Part shown: positions 8,006 through 17,086 of the stretch, one piece after another
How positions within the stretch are numbered: position 1 is the stretch's first letter
Layout of the letters: every line of letters starts with the position of its first letter
NCBI GenBank assembly: GCA_019694805.1
Contig: JAIBBG010000005.1
Coordinates: 1 to 64,000 of the forward strand
DNA: 64,000 bases
From: Flavobacteriales bacterium
Lineage (GTDB): Bacteria > Bacteroidota > Bacteroidia > Flavobacteriales_D > Sanyastnellaceae
Reading direction: 5' to 3'
The notes under the pieces: model-generated
The model's database searches: none
What the model saw: the letters and a program-made list of their open reading frames with translations, nothing else
Told to the model about the DNA's origin: nothing
Translations under genes and position numbers: made by a program

Positions 8006-8968
8006 TCAATCTTTGTAGTAAAGGAAATAATACGCTTCGACATTGTCGAGATATGCTCCGTCGAATCCAGCGTCTATGATCTTTTTGGTATATGATTCAT
8101 CATGACCATAGATGATGTCCTGCCATTCCTTATTCCAGAATTTGACCCAGAACTCATCATCGTAGCCTTCATATTTTCTTTTGATCCAATGAGGATGATG
8201 TCTGAACCATGTCTTTTTCCAGTAATAACGGTACTTTTCCGCTGAACCAATGTTCATGTAAGAGATCACAAGTCTTTTGCTGCCATTGGCTTTGGCCTTC
8301 ATCAAGGCGATTTCATCTGCGGTAAAGGCTTCATCGCCAAAAAACAAATCGATGATCACCAAATCAAAATTGGTAGCGGCGATGGCCTGTATCATAGCCG
8401 TCTTAGAATCAAAAGCATCTGAGCTGATGAGATAGAGATAGTTTTTCGCATCTTGTAATGTTTGAACATCCTGGTCATTTTCGTTATGCACGCTATCTGG
8501 AATGTAGAGATAGTCATAATCATTCGATCGACGTACGAAACAAAGAAAACCCTCATAGTCATTCGCATAATATGCATCATCGATCAACGCATCAGAATTG
8601 ACATATTCAGAAACAAGAACAGGCTTACTGCCCGACAAATCACGCAACATATCAAGCCGATAATCATCTCTGGAAGCATCACCATTGTAAAAAATTTCTT
8701 CCATACCCAATCCATCTACAGCAGCCAGATACTCTTGATGGAACTCGGATTCCGGGTCTAAGCCTTGATAGGCGAGTTCAGGTCCATTCTGTGGTATAAT
8801 GATGAAATCGGCATCTTTTTCGCGCGCATACTTGGCAATTTCCACCACAAATTCTTGCATTTTTTCTCCTGCTCTTTCAGAACGACGTTCACGAAAGCAA
8901 GAAGTGAAACACATCATAACCAGAATGATGGTAACCGCAATAGCGAGCCTTTGAATCATATTCTTCAT
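8006..8968 (-). CDS. GH114-type (endo alpha-1,4-polygalactosaminidase-like) lipoprotein
   Basis: A 320-residue protein starting at MKNMIQRLAI (8968); the frame extends eight codons further up but the lipoprotein signal begins here. The signal ends VMMCFTSC, a lipobox. The body has the TIM-barrel pattern of the GH114/TM1410 family: DFIIIPQNG, DASRDDYRLDML, LVISYMNIGSAEKYR and a terminal GFDGAYLDNVEAY whose aspartate is a likely catalytic residue. Family members act on galactosaminogalactan-like polymers, though most are uncharacterised. It is convergent with the queD-like gene. The substrate here is unknown. Confidence 0.8.
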   Translation of the reverse strand: MKNMIQRLAIAVTIILVMMCFTSCFRERRSERAGEKMQEFVVEIAKYAREKDADFIIIPQNGPELAYQGLDPESEFHQEYLAAVDGLGMEEIFYNGDASRDDYRLDMLRDLSGSKPVLVSEYVNSDALIDDAYYANDYEGFLCFVRRSNDYDYLYIPDSVHNENDQDVQTLQDAKNYLYLISSDAFDSKTAMIQAIAATNFDLVIIDLFFGDEAFTADEIALMKAKANGSKRLVISYMNIGSAEKYRYYWKKTWFRHHPHWIKRKYEGYDDEFWVKFWNKEWQDIIYGHDESYTKKIIDAGFDGAYLDNVEAYYFLYYKD

Positions 8969-9040
8969 TGGCAACAAATAACGAACGCGCATTTTTAAAG
9001 TTTATGTGAAAACGTCAACACCAACTCATCATCTCTTGTT

Positions 9041-10084
9041 TTATTCTGCGGTTTGAGGATTTCCGATTCGCTTTAGAAAGCCAATCAGACCCTCGAAAAA
9101 TACTTGTTGATCGTCGTACATACACATATGACTGCCCTGTGGACATAGCAAGAACTCACCTTGTGGGAACTCTTCGCTCATCCATTTCATGTATTCCGGA
9201 TCCATGGTATCATGTGTGGCACCAATCACCAATGTAGGAATAGCAATATGCTTCAACTCAGCGCTCACATCCCAATTTTCTAATTTTCCTGAAATACCAA
9301 ATTCACTTGGCCCTTGCATCATCACATACATTTCACCGTTCAATCTTCTGAACATGCGTTCAACTGGTTCTGGCCATTCTTCCATGCGACAAATGTGTTT
9401 TTTATAGAAATGATCTTTGAGCAACGACATATACTCTGGATCACTATATAAACCAGCAGCTTCAAGTTTCATGATGCGATCCAAAACGTCGGCCGACATT
9501 TGTTTTGAGAGGACATCGCTGGCATATTGGTCATATTTCGGACAACTGGCCATCATATCAGAAATGATCAGGCCTTTTAAATTTTGCTGGTATTTTAAAG
9601 AATATTGCATAGCAAGTATGCCTCCCCAAGAATGGCCATACAGAAAGAAATTGTTTTGATCCAAATGCAAGGCTTTCCTCACTTGTTCTACTTCTTCAAC
9701 GAAGCGATCAAGATCATACAGCGAAGTGTCACCAGGATTTTCAGAATTGCCACATGCCAATTGATCATAATAGATGAATTCAATGCCTTCCTGAGGCAAA
9801 AAACTGCTGAAACACTCCAGATATTCGTGAGTGCAACCGGGGCCTCCATGCAAAAGCAATACTTTGATCTGTGGATTATTGCCAACACGACGCGTCCAAA
9901 CTTTATAGGTGCCTTTCGGTGTTTCAACCGGAATCATTTTGACTCCTCCGGTTTGAATTCCTGATTCCGCCGGTTTATAATAATCGTCCAATGGCACTGG
10001 ATGTTGATCCGGATGATTACACGACATGATGGTCAGCACAATGAGGAATGGAAGTAAGAGAAATAGGTATTGTTTATTGTTCAT
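9041..10084 (-). CDS. Proline-iminopeptidase-family (S33) alpha/beta-hydrolase lipoprotein
   Basis: A 347-residue protein. I start it at MNNKQYLFLL (10084), since a lipobox ends at IMSC and the 18 residues upstream are not signal-like. The alpha/beta-hydrolase motifs are clear: oxyanion loop HGGPGC, nucleophile elbow GHSWGG, acid near ATHDTMDPEY and histidine in QGSHMCMYD. The HGGPG motif marks the proline-specific peptidase family, which removes N-terminal proline from peptides. Lipidation places it in the envelope, so it may trim peptides before uptake by the POT transporters at 46649-50062, which is inference. Confidence 0.85.
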   Translation of the reverse strand: MNNKQYLFLLLPFLIVLTIMSCNHPDQHPVPLDDYYKPAESGIQTGGVKMIPVETPKGTYKVWTRRVGNNPQIKVLLLHGGPGCTHEYLECFSSFLPQEGIEFIYYDQLACGNSENPGDTSLYDLDRFVEEVEQVRKALHLDQNNFFLYGHSWGGILAMQYSLKYQQNLKGLIISDMMASCPKYDQYASDVLSKQMSADVLDRIMKLEAAGLYSDPEYMSLLKDHFYKKHICRMEEWPEPVERMFRRLNGEMYVMMQGPSEFGISGKLENWDVSAELKHIAIPTLVIGATHDTMDPEYMKWMSEEFPQGEFLLCPQGSHMCMYDDQQVFFEGLIGFLKRIGNPQTAE

Positions 10085-10182
10085 GCACCGGATCATTTTG
10101 AATGAAAATAGGTTCCTGCTAAGTTCAGCGAAGTTCATTCGATTTTCTTCTCTCGGTCAAAACTTTTTGAAGATTCAATTTG

Positions 10183-10218
10183 AATGGAAAAAACAAAGGG
10201 GTGCAGTATGCACCCCTT
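10183..10218 (-). terminator. Strong terminator after the thiolase gene
   Basis: AAGGGGTGCA, GTA, TGCACCCCTT is a perfect 10-bp stem with a 3-base loop. Read on the minus strand, a T-rich run (TTTGTTTTTT) follows. It is placed directly after the stop of the thiolase at 10257. Confidence 0.9.
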
Positions 10219-10256
10219 GGCAGGCAAAATGTATTGCCTCAAATTATCCGTAATAC

Positions 10257-11435
10257 TTATACTTTTTCGATCACAACAGCGCTTGCACCACCGCCGCCGT
10301 TGCAGATACCCGCACCACCGATTTTGGCATTGTTCTGACCAAGCACATGAATCAATGTCACGATGATACGCGCACCGCTACATCCCAGAGGATGACCAAG
10401 TGATACAGCACCTCCATTCACATTGACTTTATTCGGATCGAGTCCCATTTTCTGGGTATTCACGATACCCACAACAGAAAACGCTTCATTCAATTCTACA
10501 TATTCTAAGTCTTTCATTTCGAGACCCGCCTTTTTCACTGCTTTAGGCAATGCGAGTGATGGAGTAGTGGTGAACCATTCTGGAGCTTGTTCCGCATCAG
10601 CATAACCGCGAATCTTCGCAATAGGCTTCAAACCCAATGCTTCCATTTTTTCTTTACTCATCAAAACAACGGCTGCAGCACCATCATTCATGGTGCTCGC
10701 ATTAGCAGCGGTCACAGTACCTTCTTTGCTGAAAGCTGGTTTCAATGCCGGTACTTTATCAAAATTCACGTTTTTATATTCCTCATCTTCGCTGATCGTA
10801 ATGACCTGACCTTTGCGATCAGTCATTTGAAGTGGAATAATTTCATCCGAAAATTTTCCAGCTTTCCAAGCAGCAGCAGATCGAGTGTATGACTCGATAG
10901 CAAACTTATCTTGATCTTCTCTCGAGATATTGCACTCACGAGCGCAGAGATCTGCAGCATTACCCATGGCATAATTGTGATATACATCGGTAAGTCCATC
11001 TTTTGAAAGACCATCGATCATACTCACATTACCATATTTATTGCCCCAACGCATGTTTTCAGAATAGAATGGAACCTGACTCATATTTTCCATACCACCG
11101 GCAACAACCACATCTGCATCTCCCAACATAATAGCTTGAGCGCCCTGCATGATGGCCTTCATGCCTGAAGCACACACTTTGTTTACGGTAGTGCAATTCA
11201 CTTCATTGGGCAATCCGGCAAACTTGGCTGCTTGTCTTGCTGGTGCCTGACCAAGATTCGCCTGAAGAACGCAGCCCATGATCACTTCATTGACTTCTTT
11301 GCCATCAAGTCCGATCCGATCAATAGCTCCTTTGATAGCCGCTGCACCAAGTTTAGTAGATGAAACCGATGCCAGTGAACCGCCGAAACTTCCCATCGGA
11401 GTTCGAACGGCTGATACGATAAAAACTTCTTTCAT
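10257..11435 (-). CDS. Acetyl-CoA C-acetyltransferase (thiolase)
   Basis: A 392-residue biosynthetic-type thiolase. The active-site residues are C88 (NKVCASGMKA), H348 (GHPLGCSG) and C378 (ICNGGGGASA). The size and the NGGAVSLGHPLG motif fit acetoacetyl-CoA thiolases, which join or split acetoacetyl-CoA. It could serve acetoacetate from tyrosine breakdown, fatty-acid metabolism or the last step of phenylacetate breakdown. The PaaJ-type substrate (3-oxoadipyl-CoA) cannot be excluded. A TATTTTCG -7 variant lies at 11454-11461, and a strong terminator follows, so it is monocistronic. Confidence 0.9.
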   Translation of the reverse strand: MKEVFIVSAVRTPMGSFGGSLASVSSTKLGAAAIKGAIDRIGLDGKEVNEVIMGCVLQANLGQAPARQAAKFAGLPNEVNCTTVNKVCASGMKAIMQGAQAIMLGDADVVVAGGMENMSQVPFYSENMRWGNKYGNVSMIDGLSKDGLTDVYHNYAMGNAADLCARECNISREDQDKFAIESYTRSAAAWKAGKFSDEIIPLQMTDRKGQVITISEDEEYKNVNFDKVPALKPAFSKEGTVTAANASTMNDGAAAVVLMSKEKMEALGLKPIAKIRGYADAEQAPEWFTTTPSLALPKAVKKAGLEMKDLEYVELNEAFSVVGIVNTQKMGLDPNKVNVNGGAVSLGHPLGCSGARIIVTLIHVLGQNNAKIGGAGICNGGGGASAVVIEKV

Positions 11436-11453
11436 TGAGAAAATTTTAGGCTG

Positions 11454-11461
11454 CGAAAATA
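11454..11461 (-). promoter_or_regulatory. -7 box variant TATTTTCG for the thiolase
   Basis: Minus-strand TATTTTCG, one mismatch from TAnnTTTG, 18 bases before the thiolase ATG at 11435. Confidence 0.4.
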
Positions 11462-11523
11462 AGCCGGCATAGCAAGTCGATCACATCCCTTTTGACCTAT
11501 TTTTCGCAAAACAAATCACCAAC

Positions 11524-11892
11524 ATGACACTCTTCACCAAATTGCTGATAGCTATTGTAGCCATCGAACATCTGTACATTCTCTGGTTGGAAATGTTCGC
11601 CTGGGAAACTGAAGGTAAAAAAGCTTTTAAAGGCAGTTTGAAGGAAGAATTGTTCGCACCCACCAAAGTACTCGCAGCAAATCAAGGTCTGTACAACGGA
11701 TTTCTTGCAGCGGGTCTCATTTGGTCATTAATCATCAACAATATCGAATGGAGTAGGAATATCGCCCTCTTTTTCCTCTTGTGCGTTGCTATTGCCGGTG
11801 TTTATGGGTCGTTGACGGCGAGTAAAAAAATCCTCTATATCCAAGCTTTACCTGCAGCCATAGCTTTGGCGGTGGTATATCTCACCAGATAA
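11524..11892 (+). CDS. DUF1304 family membrane protein
   Basis: A 122-residue protein with four hydrophobic segments. It has the family pattern IVAIEHLYILWLEMFAW at the start, ANQGLYNGFLAAGL in the middle and AGVYGSLTASKKILYIQALPAA near the end. Function is unknown in the family. It is divergent from the thiolase with an 88-bp shared promoter region. A TATTTTTC stretch at 11499-11506 may be its -7 box. Confidence 0.85.
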   Translation: MTLFTKLLIAIVAIEHLYILWLEMFAWETEGKKAFKGSLKEELFAPTKVLAANQGLYNGFLAAGLIWSLIINNIEWSRNIALFFLLCVAIAGVYGSLTASKKILYIQALPAAIALAVVYLTR

Positions 11893-12012
11893 AACTTTTA
11901 TTTCAGCTTTATCGACGAAAAACGAATGTTTAACCCAGATGATGATGCTCCTAAGCTTCAGATCTCTATGATTGATTCTTGGGAAAAAGCCACAATAAAA
12001 CCGTCATCACAC

Positions 12013-12020
12013 TAATTTCG
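12013..12020 (+). promoter_or_regulatory. -7 box variant TAATTTCG for tpiA-prmA
   Basis: TAATTTCG, a one-mismatch form of TAnnTTTG, 17 bases before the tpiA ATG. The 145-bp gap before tpiA holds no other gene. Confidence 0.45.
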
Positions 12021-12037
12021 CCTCAAATTCTACTGTC

Positions 12038-12793
12038 ATGCGTCAGAAAATAGTTGCCGGCAACTGGAAAATGAATAAGGACATTGACGAAGCCATGGAA
12101 CTCGTGGTGAGCCTCGAACAATACCGACATGATTTTCCCCAGGATGTCAAAGTGATACTCGCACCACCATCACTTTATCTCGCAAATCTCGGAATGGTGG
12201 AGGAAGCGTTTTACGAACTGTCTGCTCAAAATTGTAGTCATCATGATTATGGTGCATTCACAGGTGAAATCAGTCCGGCAATGTTACATGCTATGAATGT
12301 TGGTTTTTGCATCATCGGTCATAGCGAACGCAGACAATATTACCATGAGACGGATGAAATGATTGCCAAGAAAATCGATGCCTGCTTGAGAAATCACGTT
12401 CGCCCCATTTTCTGTTGTGGTGAAATGCTCGAGCAAAGGAATCACAAGCAGCATTTTATTACCGTCCTGCATCAAGTTGAAAGCGCATTGTATCACTTGA
12501 AAAAAGATGAAATGAAACAAGTGATCATCGCATATGAACCGGTATGGGCCATTGGCACCGGAGTTACTGCAACCACAGAACAGGCAGAAGAAATGCATGG
12601 GTTTATCCGCGATTCACTCATCAACCATTTTGGTGAAGAATTGGCCACTGAAATTTCCATCCTTTACGGAGGAAGCGTCAATGCAATCAATGCAGCCGAA
12701 TTGTTTGCGTGTCCCAACGTTGATGGAGGTCTTGTGGGCGGTGCATCTCTCAAAGCCAAAGACTTCGCTCAGATCATCATCGCCGCACAATGA
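12038..12793 (+). CDS. tpiA: Triosephosphate isomerase
   Basis: A 251-residue glycolytic TIM barrel that interconverts dihydroxyacetone phosphate and glyceraldehyde 3-phosphate. The catalytic residues K11 (GNWKMN), H95 (IIGHSERR) and E167 (AYEPVWAIGTG) are all present, and the phosphate-binding GGSVN and DGGLVGGASL loops are near the end. Its TGA overlaps the prmA ATG (ATGA at 12790-12793), so the two are translationally coupled. A single TAATTTCG promoter probably drives both. Confidence 0.97.
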   Translation: MRQKIVAGNWKMNKDIDEAMELVVSLEQYRHDFPQDVKVILAPPSLYLANLGMVEEAFYELSAQNCSHHDYGAFTGEISPAMLHAMNVGFCIIGHSERRQYYHETDEMIAKKIDACLRNHVRPIFCCGEMLEQRNHKQHFITVLHQVESALYHLKKDEMKQVIIAYEPVWAIGTGVTATTEQAEEMHGFIRDSLINHFGEELATEISILYGGSVNAINAAELFACPNVDGGLVGGASLKAKDFAQIIIAAQ

Positions 12794-13629
12794 ACTATAT
12801 AGAACTGGATTTTATCCTCGAGCCACTCATGCCAGCCAGGGATGTACTGGTTGCTGAACTCGCCGATGCAGGATTCGACAGCTTCGTTGAAACCGATGAT
12901 GGTGTAAAAGCCTATATCCCTGAGGAAAATTTCACCGACGATATCATGAAGGATATGATGGTCATGAAAATGCCTGAACTGTCCATCAGTTATGTCAAAT
13001 CGATGATCGAAGATCAGAACTGGAATGCAGAATGGGAAAAGAGTTTCGATCCCATCGATGTTGAAGGCAAATGCCTGATTCGCGCTCCTTTTCATGATGC
13101 CTCAGCCTCACATCTTTATGAAATCATCATTGAACCAAAAATGTCATTTGGTACAGGACATCATGCCACCACATATCTGATGATCGCCGAAATGATGGAC
13201 ATGGATTTGAACGGAAAAACCGTTCTGGACATGGGGTGCGGTACAGGTGTATTGGCCGTGATGGCAGAAAAACAACAAGCCTCTGACATAGATGCCATCG
13301 ACATCGATGAATGGGCATTTGAAAATACACTTGAAAATGTAGAGAGGAACCATTGCCATCATATACAAACCATCAAAGGGGGAGCGGAGGCCATTCCTTC
13401 TCAAAAGAGGTATGATGTGATCCTGGCGAATATCAACAGAAACATACTCACCAGAGACATGCATGTATATGTCAATGCCATGAACACTTCATCTCATATT
13501 CTGTTCAGCGGATTTTTTGTCACCGATCGACGGGATATCGAAACAGTGGCTACAAGTCTGGGTCTTCAATTTGTCCATCAGCGAGAGCGCGGTGAATGGA
13601 CATTGTTGCATTTCAGGAAGGAACAATAG
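12790..13629 (+). CDS. prmA: Ribosomal protein L11 methyltransferase
   Basis: A 279-residue SAM-dependent enzyme that trimethylates ribosomal protein L11. It has the PrmA hallmark SFGTGHHATT (119-128), the SAM-binding motif DMGCGTG (147-153), and NPxx-type NINRN in LANINRNIL. It overlaps tpiA by four bases, so synthesis of the two proteins is coupled. The length is typical. Confidence 0.93.
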   Translation: MNYIELDFILEPLMPARDVLVAELADAGFDSFVETDDGVKAYIPEENFTDDIMKDMMVMKMPELSISYVKSMIEDQNWNAEWEKSFDPIDVEGKCLIRAPFHDASASHLYEIIIEPKMSFGTGHHATTYLMIAEMMDMDLNGKTVLDMGCGTGVLAVMAEKQQASDIDAIDIDEWAFENTLENVERNHCHHIQTIKGGAEAIPSQKRYDVILANINRNILTRDMHVYVNAMNTSSHILFSGFFVTDRRDIETVATSLGLQFVHQRERGEWTLLHFRKEQ

Positions 13630-13671
13630 CAACTACTTTTCTTCTTTTGGATAGCTGAACTCTAGGTAATC

Positions 13672-14451
13672 TCAATGACCTGTGAGTCCGGCAATCATGG
13701 CCATTCCGAAAAGTATCAAGGAGATGCTGATCATCACATTCATGATTCGATGTTCCGTTTTTTTCATCCAAAGATTTCCAAAATAAGCTCCAACAAATGC
13801 CGCCAGTGTCGCCGCAATAACCAGCCAGGGTTCTATCATCGACCAACCTGTTTTGATTTGTATGGCGTAGACACTGATGCGTGTCAGATCCACCATGCAC
13901 GCGATTACCACCCGTGTTCCAATAAACGCCTCTTTACTCATACCGGACTTCATCAAAAATGCGCTGCGCAATGCACCTTGATGACCGGACAAACCACCGA
14001 AGAATCCACTGATCAATCCACCTGCCGGCAACCATTTGGCTCCAATGGTGATAGATTGAAAGCGAGGATGGATTTCCAAAAAAGCGAAGACAATGATCAA
14101 CATTCCGATCATGACATGGATACCATGAACCTCAAAATCATGGCCGGATATGGAATAATGAAACAATGCCGGCATCTGCGACACCAGAGTGAGCAACATC
14201 GCACCGATCAAAGCGCCAACAATGGATGTTAATCCAAACCGGATCACCATTTTGCCATCGGCTTGCTTACCAACCAGCCACAATTTGAACAGGTTATTGA
14301 GCATATGTACCACAGCAGTGGCCGCAATGGCGACATCAATTGGAAAGAAAATCAAAAATGCAGGGAGCAAAATCGTTCCCAGTCCAAATCCACAGAAGAA
14401 ACTGAGGCAGGACCCAATGAGCGCAGCTATGATAACTGGTATAAATTCCAA
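13672..14451 (-). CDS. TSUP family permease (TauE/SafE)
   Basis: A 259-residue inner-membrane protein with about eight hydrophobic segments. It has two half-repeats, including GLGTILLPAFLIFF near the start and GGLISGFFGGLSGHQGALRSAFL in the middle, both typical of the sulfite exporter TauE/SafE family. Members move sulfite, sulfoacetate or related anions; the substrate here is not evident. It is convergent with prmA, leaving 42 bp without a clear terminator. Confidence 0.88.
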   Translation of the reverse strand: MEFIPVIIAALIGSCLSFFCGFGLGTILLPAFLIFFPIDVAIAATAVVHMLNNLFKLWLVGKQADGKMVIRFGLTSIVGALIGAMLLTLVSQMPALFHYSISGHDFEVHGIHVMIGMLIIVFAFLEIHPRFQSITIGAKWLPAGGLISGFFGGLSGHQGALRSAFLMKSGMSKEAFIGTRVVIACMVDLTRISVYAIQIKTGWSMIEPWLVIAATLAAFVGAYFGNLWMKKTEHRIMNVMISISLILFGMAMIAGLTGH

Positions 14452-14476
14452 ATGAAGTACGATGTCTGTAGCCCGC

Positions 14477-14484
14477 CAAAGTTA
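14477..14484 (-). promoter_or_regulatory. -7 box TAACTTTG for the TSUP permease
   Basis: Minus-strand TAACTTTG, a perfect TAnnTTTG, 26 bases before the ATG at 14451. It shares a 243-bp divergent region with the helicase promoter. Confidence 0.6.
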
Positions 14485-14657
14485 GGAATGCATAGGCAAT
14501 CATTATGGATGAAAAAGCAAAGACACCATATTGCAACTCTCTTATTATGAACATTATAAGAATATTCTGAGGAAATTCTGCCTTGTTTTCCTCATCGTCG
14601 GTTAATAAAGATTAGCCCGGCGAAGCTGCCGATGACCTCTTTTCGTATATCCATGAC

Positions 14658-14665
14658 TATCTTTG
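14658..14665 (+). promoter_or_regulatory. -7 box TATCTTTG for the helicase gene
   Basis: TATCTTTGC is a perfect -7 box 30 bases before the ATG at 14695. It lies inside the longest open frame (from 14632), which argues that translation begins at 14695. Confidence 0.6.
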
Positions 14666-14694
14666 CACGATTTTTTAAGCCAGAGAGGACCAAA

Positions 14695-16212
14695 ATGACG
14701 TTAGAACCTATAGACCTGCTGGAGATCAAAGAGGGGAAGAAACTCTATGACTATCAGACGGACGCACTGGAAAAGATTTTTGAGCGTCTTAAGGAATTTC
14801 CCAAGAGTTACAACATGTGTTTCCAGTTACCGACTGGTGGTGGAAAGACTGTGATCTTTTCGGAAATCGCCCGACGCTATATCAAAGAAACTGGCAAAAA
14901 GGTCCTCATCCTCACACACCGTATAGAGCTTCTCGGACAAACATCCAGACACCTTTCTGATATAGGTGTCAAGAATAAAATCATTGTCAGCAAAGTAAAA
15001 GACCTGCCGGACGAAGAACAGTATACCTGCTTTGTGGCCATGGTTGAAACGCTGAACAATCGCCTTCGTGATGACAAGATGGATTTTGACAATCTTGGTT
15101 TGGTCATCGTGGATGAAGCACACTACAATAGTTTCCGCAAACTATTCAAATGGTTTGAAGAACAAGTCGTGCTCGGCGTAACGGCAACTCCGCTTTCCAG
15201 CAACGTTGAATTGCCGCTCTATGAGAACTACAAAGAACTGATCGTTGGAGAAAGCATTTCAAGCCTGATTGGTAAGGGGTTTCTTTCAAAAGCAACAACA
15301 TACAGCTATGATGTTAGTCTTCATTCTCTGAAGATTGGTATCAATGGAGATTATACCGTTAGCAGTTCTGAAAAGCTTTACGGTAATTTCTTCATGCAGG
15401 AAAAATTGCTTTATGCCTATGAACAAAAGGCCAAAGGCACCAAGACTCTGATATTCAACAACGGTATCAATACCAGTAAACTCGTGTATCAGATGTTCAA
15501 GGAAGCTGGTTATGAAATCAGACACCTTGACAATACACATAGCGAAGCTGAGCGTAAAGAAATTTTGGAATGGTTCAGGGAGAAGAAGGGAGCAATACTC
15601 ACTTCTGTTTCCATTCTGACAACGGGTTTTGATGAACCTACTGTTGAGACAATCATCCTCAATCGTGCGACAAAATCACTTACGCTGTATCATCAAATGA
15701 TTGGTCGCGGATCTCGTGTGATTCCAGGTAAGTCAACTTTTACGGTGATTGACTTGGGTAACAATGCCCGCCGTTTCGGACTTTGGGAATCAGATATCGA
15801 TTGGCAGGATATTTTCCGCAATCCTGACGCATACATCGAAGCCATCGTGAGCGATGAGCAGATGGAGAAAGAGATGGTCTATGAAATGCCTTCAGAAGTG
15901 AGGGAGCTTTTCAAGAATTCACCCTTCATCGACTTTGATATCCGCGAAGAATATTCAAAACTGATGCGCATGGGGGCCAAAACGAAGGATGTTTTGGACA
16001 AGTCCATTCAACAACACGCTACAATCATCAGAGAAAATTCTGAGGATTTTAATGCTGCACTTGAATTGGTGAAAATGCTTGAACCGGATATCAAAAGCCG
16101 CGTAAAGCATTACAGCTATTGCATCAGTAGATCTACCGAAAGTTATCTTCAGTGGATGCGTGATGAATACACCCGAAAACTTCAACAGGTGTTGAGACAA
16201 ATGTTTGCGTGA
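14695..16212 (+). CDS. Superfamily 2 DEAH helicase
   Basis: A 505-residue helicase. The start at 14695 is chosen because a TATCTTTGC promoter box sits 30 bases upstream. The motifs are: Q-like YDYQTDALEK, motif I QLPTGGGKT (44-52), DEAH (140-143), TATP (163-166) and motif VI HQMIGRGSR. It resembles the SSL2/RadD-like stand-alone helicases involved in DNA repair or nucleic-acid remodelling. No nuclease or methylase neighbour suggests a defence system. A weak stem TGCG/CGCA then six T overlaps the stop and may terminate it. Confidence 0.88.
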   Translation: MTLEPIDLLEIKEGKKLYDYQTDALEKIFERLKEFPKSYNMCFQLPTGGGKTVIFSEIARRYIKETGKKVLILTHRIELLGQTSRHLSDIGVKNKIIVSKVKDLPDEEQYTCFVAMVETLNNRLRDDKMDFDNLGLVIVDEAHYNSFRKLFKWFEEQVVLGVTATPLSSNVELPLYENYKELIVGESISSLIGKGFLSKATTYSYDVSLHSLKIGINGDYTVSSSEKLYGNFFMQEKLLYAYEQKAKGTKTLIFNNGINTSKLVYQMFKEAGYEIRHLDNTHSEAERKEILEWFREKKGAILTSVSILTTGFDEPTVETIILNRATKSLTLYHQMIGRGSRVIPGKSTFTVIDLGNNARRFGLWESDIDWQDIFRNPDAYIEAIVSDEQMEKEMVYEMPSEVRELFKNSPFIDFDIREEYSKLMRMGAKTKDVLDKSIQQHATIIRENSEDFNAALELVKMLEPDIKSRVKHYSYCISRSTESYLQWMRDEYTRKLQQVLRQMFA

Positions 16213-16324
16213 TTTTGCGCATTTTTTCCTCGGAAAATTCTTTCACGTCAAAAAACGCCATGCACATAGGTGTTGATTGACCTTTCGTAAAATCACCATG
16301 ATTCAACAAGCCAATGCGAATCGA

Positions 16325-17053
16325 TTACACCGAGGCTACGAAATAGTATTCCGCATTTGATTGATAACAGGTCTGCAATTGTTGTAGAGTTAGTGCAGTA
16401 TCATGCTTGATGAAAGCTTCCAGCGTAAAAATCCGGAGCTTACAATCATCCACAAGTAGCTTCCACATATCCAACGGTGTTGTATCATAGTGATTACTGG
16501 CACCTAGTCCAAACTCAAAAAGGATCAAAGGCTTACATCTGCGAATCGTTTCCCTTGCACCCTGGAGGACAAGATATTCAGCTCCCTCTACATCCAGTTT
16601 GATGAAATCAATTTTTTGATTGGCTTCTATCAGATCATCAAGCCTTTCCATCTTCACTTGAATCAATTGCACATCTGGTTGATCCGTTGCATAATCTCTT
16701 TTTCTTATGCCACTGTATGCTGGCGCATTTCTCACATGATGAAATGTAGTTTCTCCACGAGAAGATGACAACGCATAAGGATAAACGGTAACCTGTTTAC
16801 CAAATTTCCTTTCAAGTGCATCAAACATTGCTGGAATGGGCTCGAATGCAAAATGCACGCCTTGTGGCGCAAATTGCAAAATGTACTCCAGCATTTCACC
16901 TTCGTGACATCCGATATCAATACAATTGGATCCGGACTTCAACTCACGCTTCATGATGGCAAGTGTGAGCCTGTCATATTTCAAGTTGCGGGTTAAATCA
17001 AGATGCAAACCATTCAGAATTTTTCTGATGACTTGTTTCGCACCTTTCGACAT
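16325..17053 (-). CDS. FkbM family methyltransferase
   Basis: A 242-residue SAM-dependent methyltransferase. It has motif I DIGCHEGEMLEYI, then FAFEPIPAMFDAL and IDFIKLDVEGAEYLVLQG, the classic FkbM pattern. Three ATGs lie in the first five codons. A TATTTTTG box at 17070-17077 places transcription near the first of them, so I use the third (17053). Family members O-methylate sugars, polyketides or lipids, often in surface polysaccharide contexts. The target is unknown. It is downstream of the GH13 gene with a 21-33 bp gap but seems to have its own promoter. Confidence 0.85.
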   Translation of the reverse strand: MSKGAKQVIRKILNGLHLDLTRNLKYDRLTLAIMKRELKSGSNCIDIGCHEGEMLEYILQFAPQGVHFAFEPIPAMFDALERKFGKQVTVYPYALSSSRGETTFHHVRNAPAYSGIRKRDYATDQPDVQLIQVKMERLDDLIEANQKIDFIKLDVEGAEYLVLQGARETIRRCKPLILFEFGLGASNHYDTTPLDMWKLLVDDCKLRIFTLEAFIKHDTALTLQQLQTCYQSNAEYYFVASV

Positions 17054-17069
17054 ACCCATGGACATGTCG

Positions 17070-17077
17070 CAAAAATA
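17070..17077 (-). promoter_or_regulatory. -7 box TATTTTTG for the FkbM gene
   Basis: A perfect minus-strand TAnnTTTG, 16 bases before the ATG at 17053, in the short gap after the GH13 gene. Confidence 0.5.
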
Positions 17078-17086
17078 CCGTCACGA

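Noticed and set aside
13675-14232. A 185-residue plus-strand open frame opposite the TSUP gene
   Set aside because: Composition is rich in H, Q and C as expected for a shadow frame of a membrane protein; the opposite strand has a clear permease.
14632-14694. A 21-codon N-terminal extension of the helicase
   Set aside because: A perfect TATCTTTG box and the expected transcription start lie inside it.
16206-16227. TGCG/CGCA stem and T-run after the helicase
   Set aside because: Only a 4-bp stem overlapping the stop; too weak to list as a terminator.
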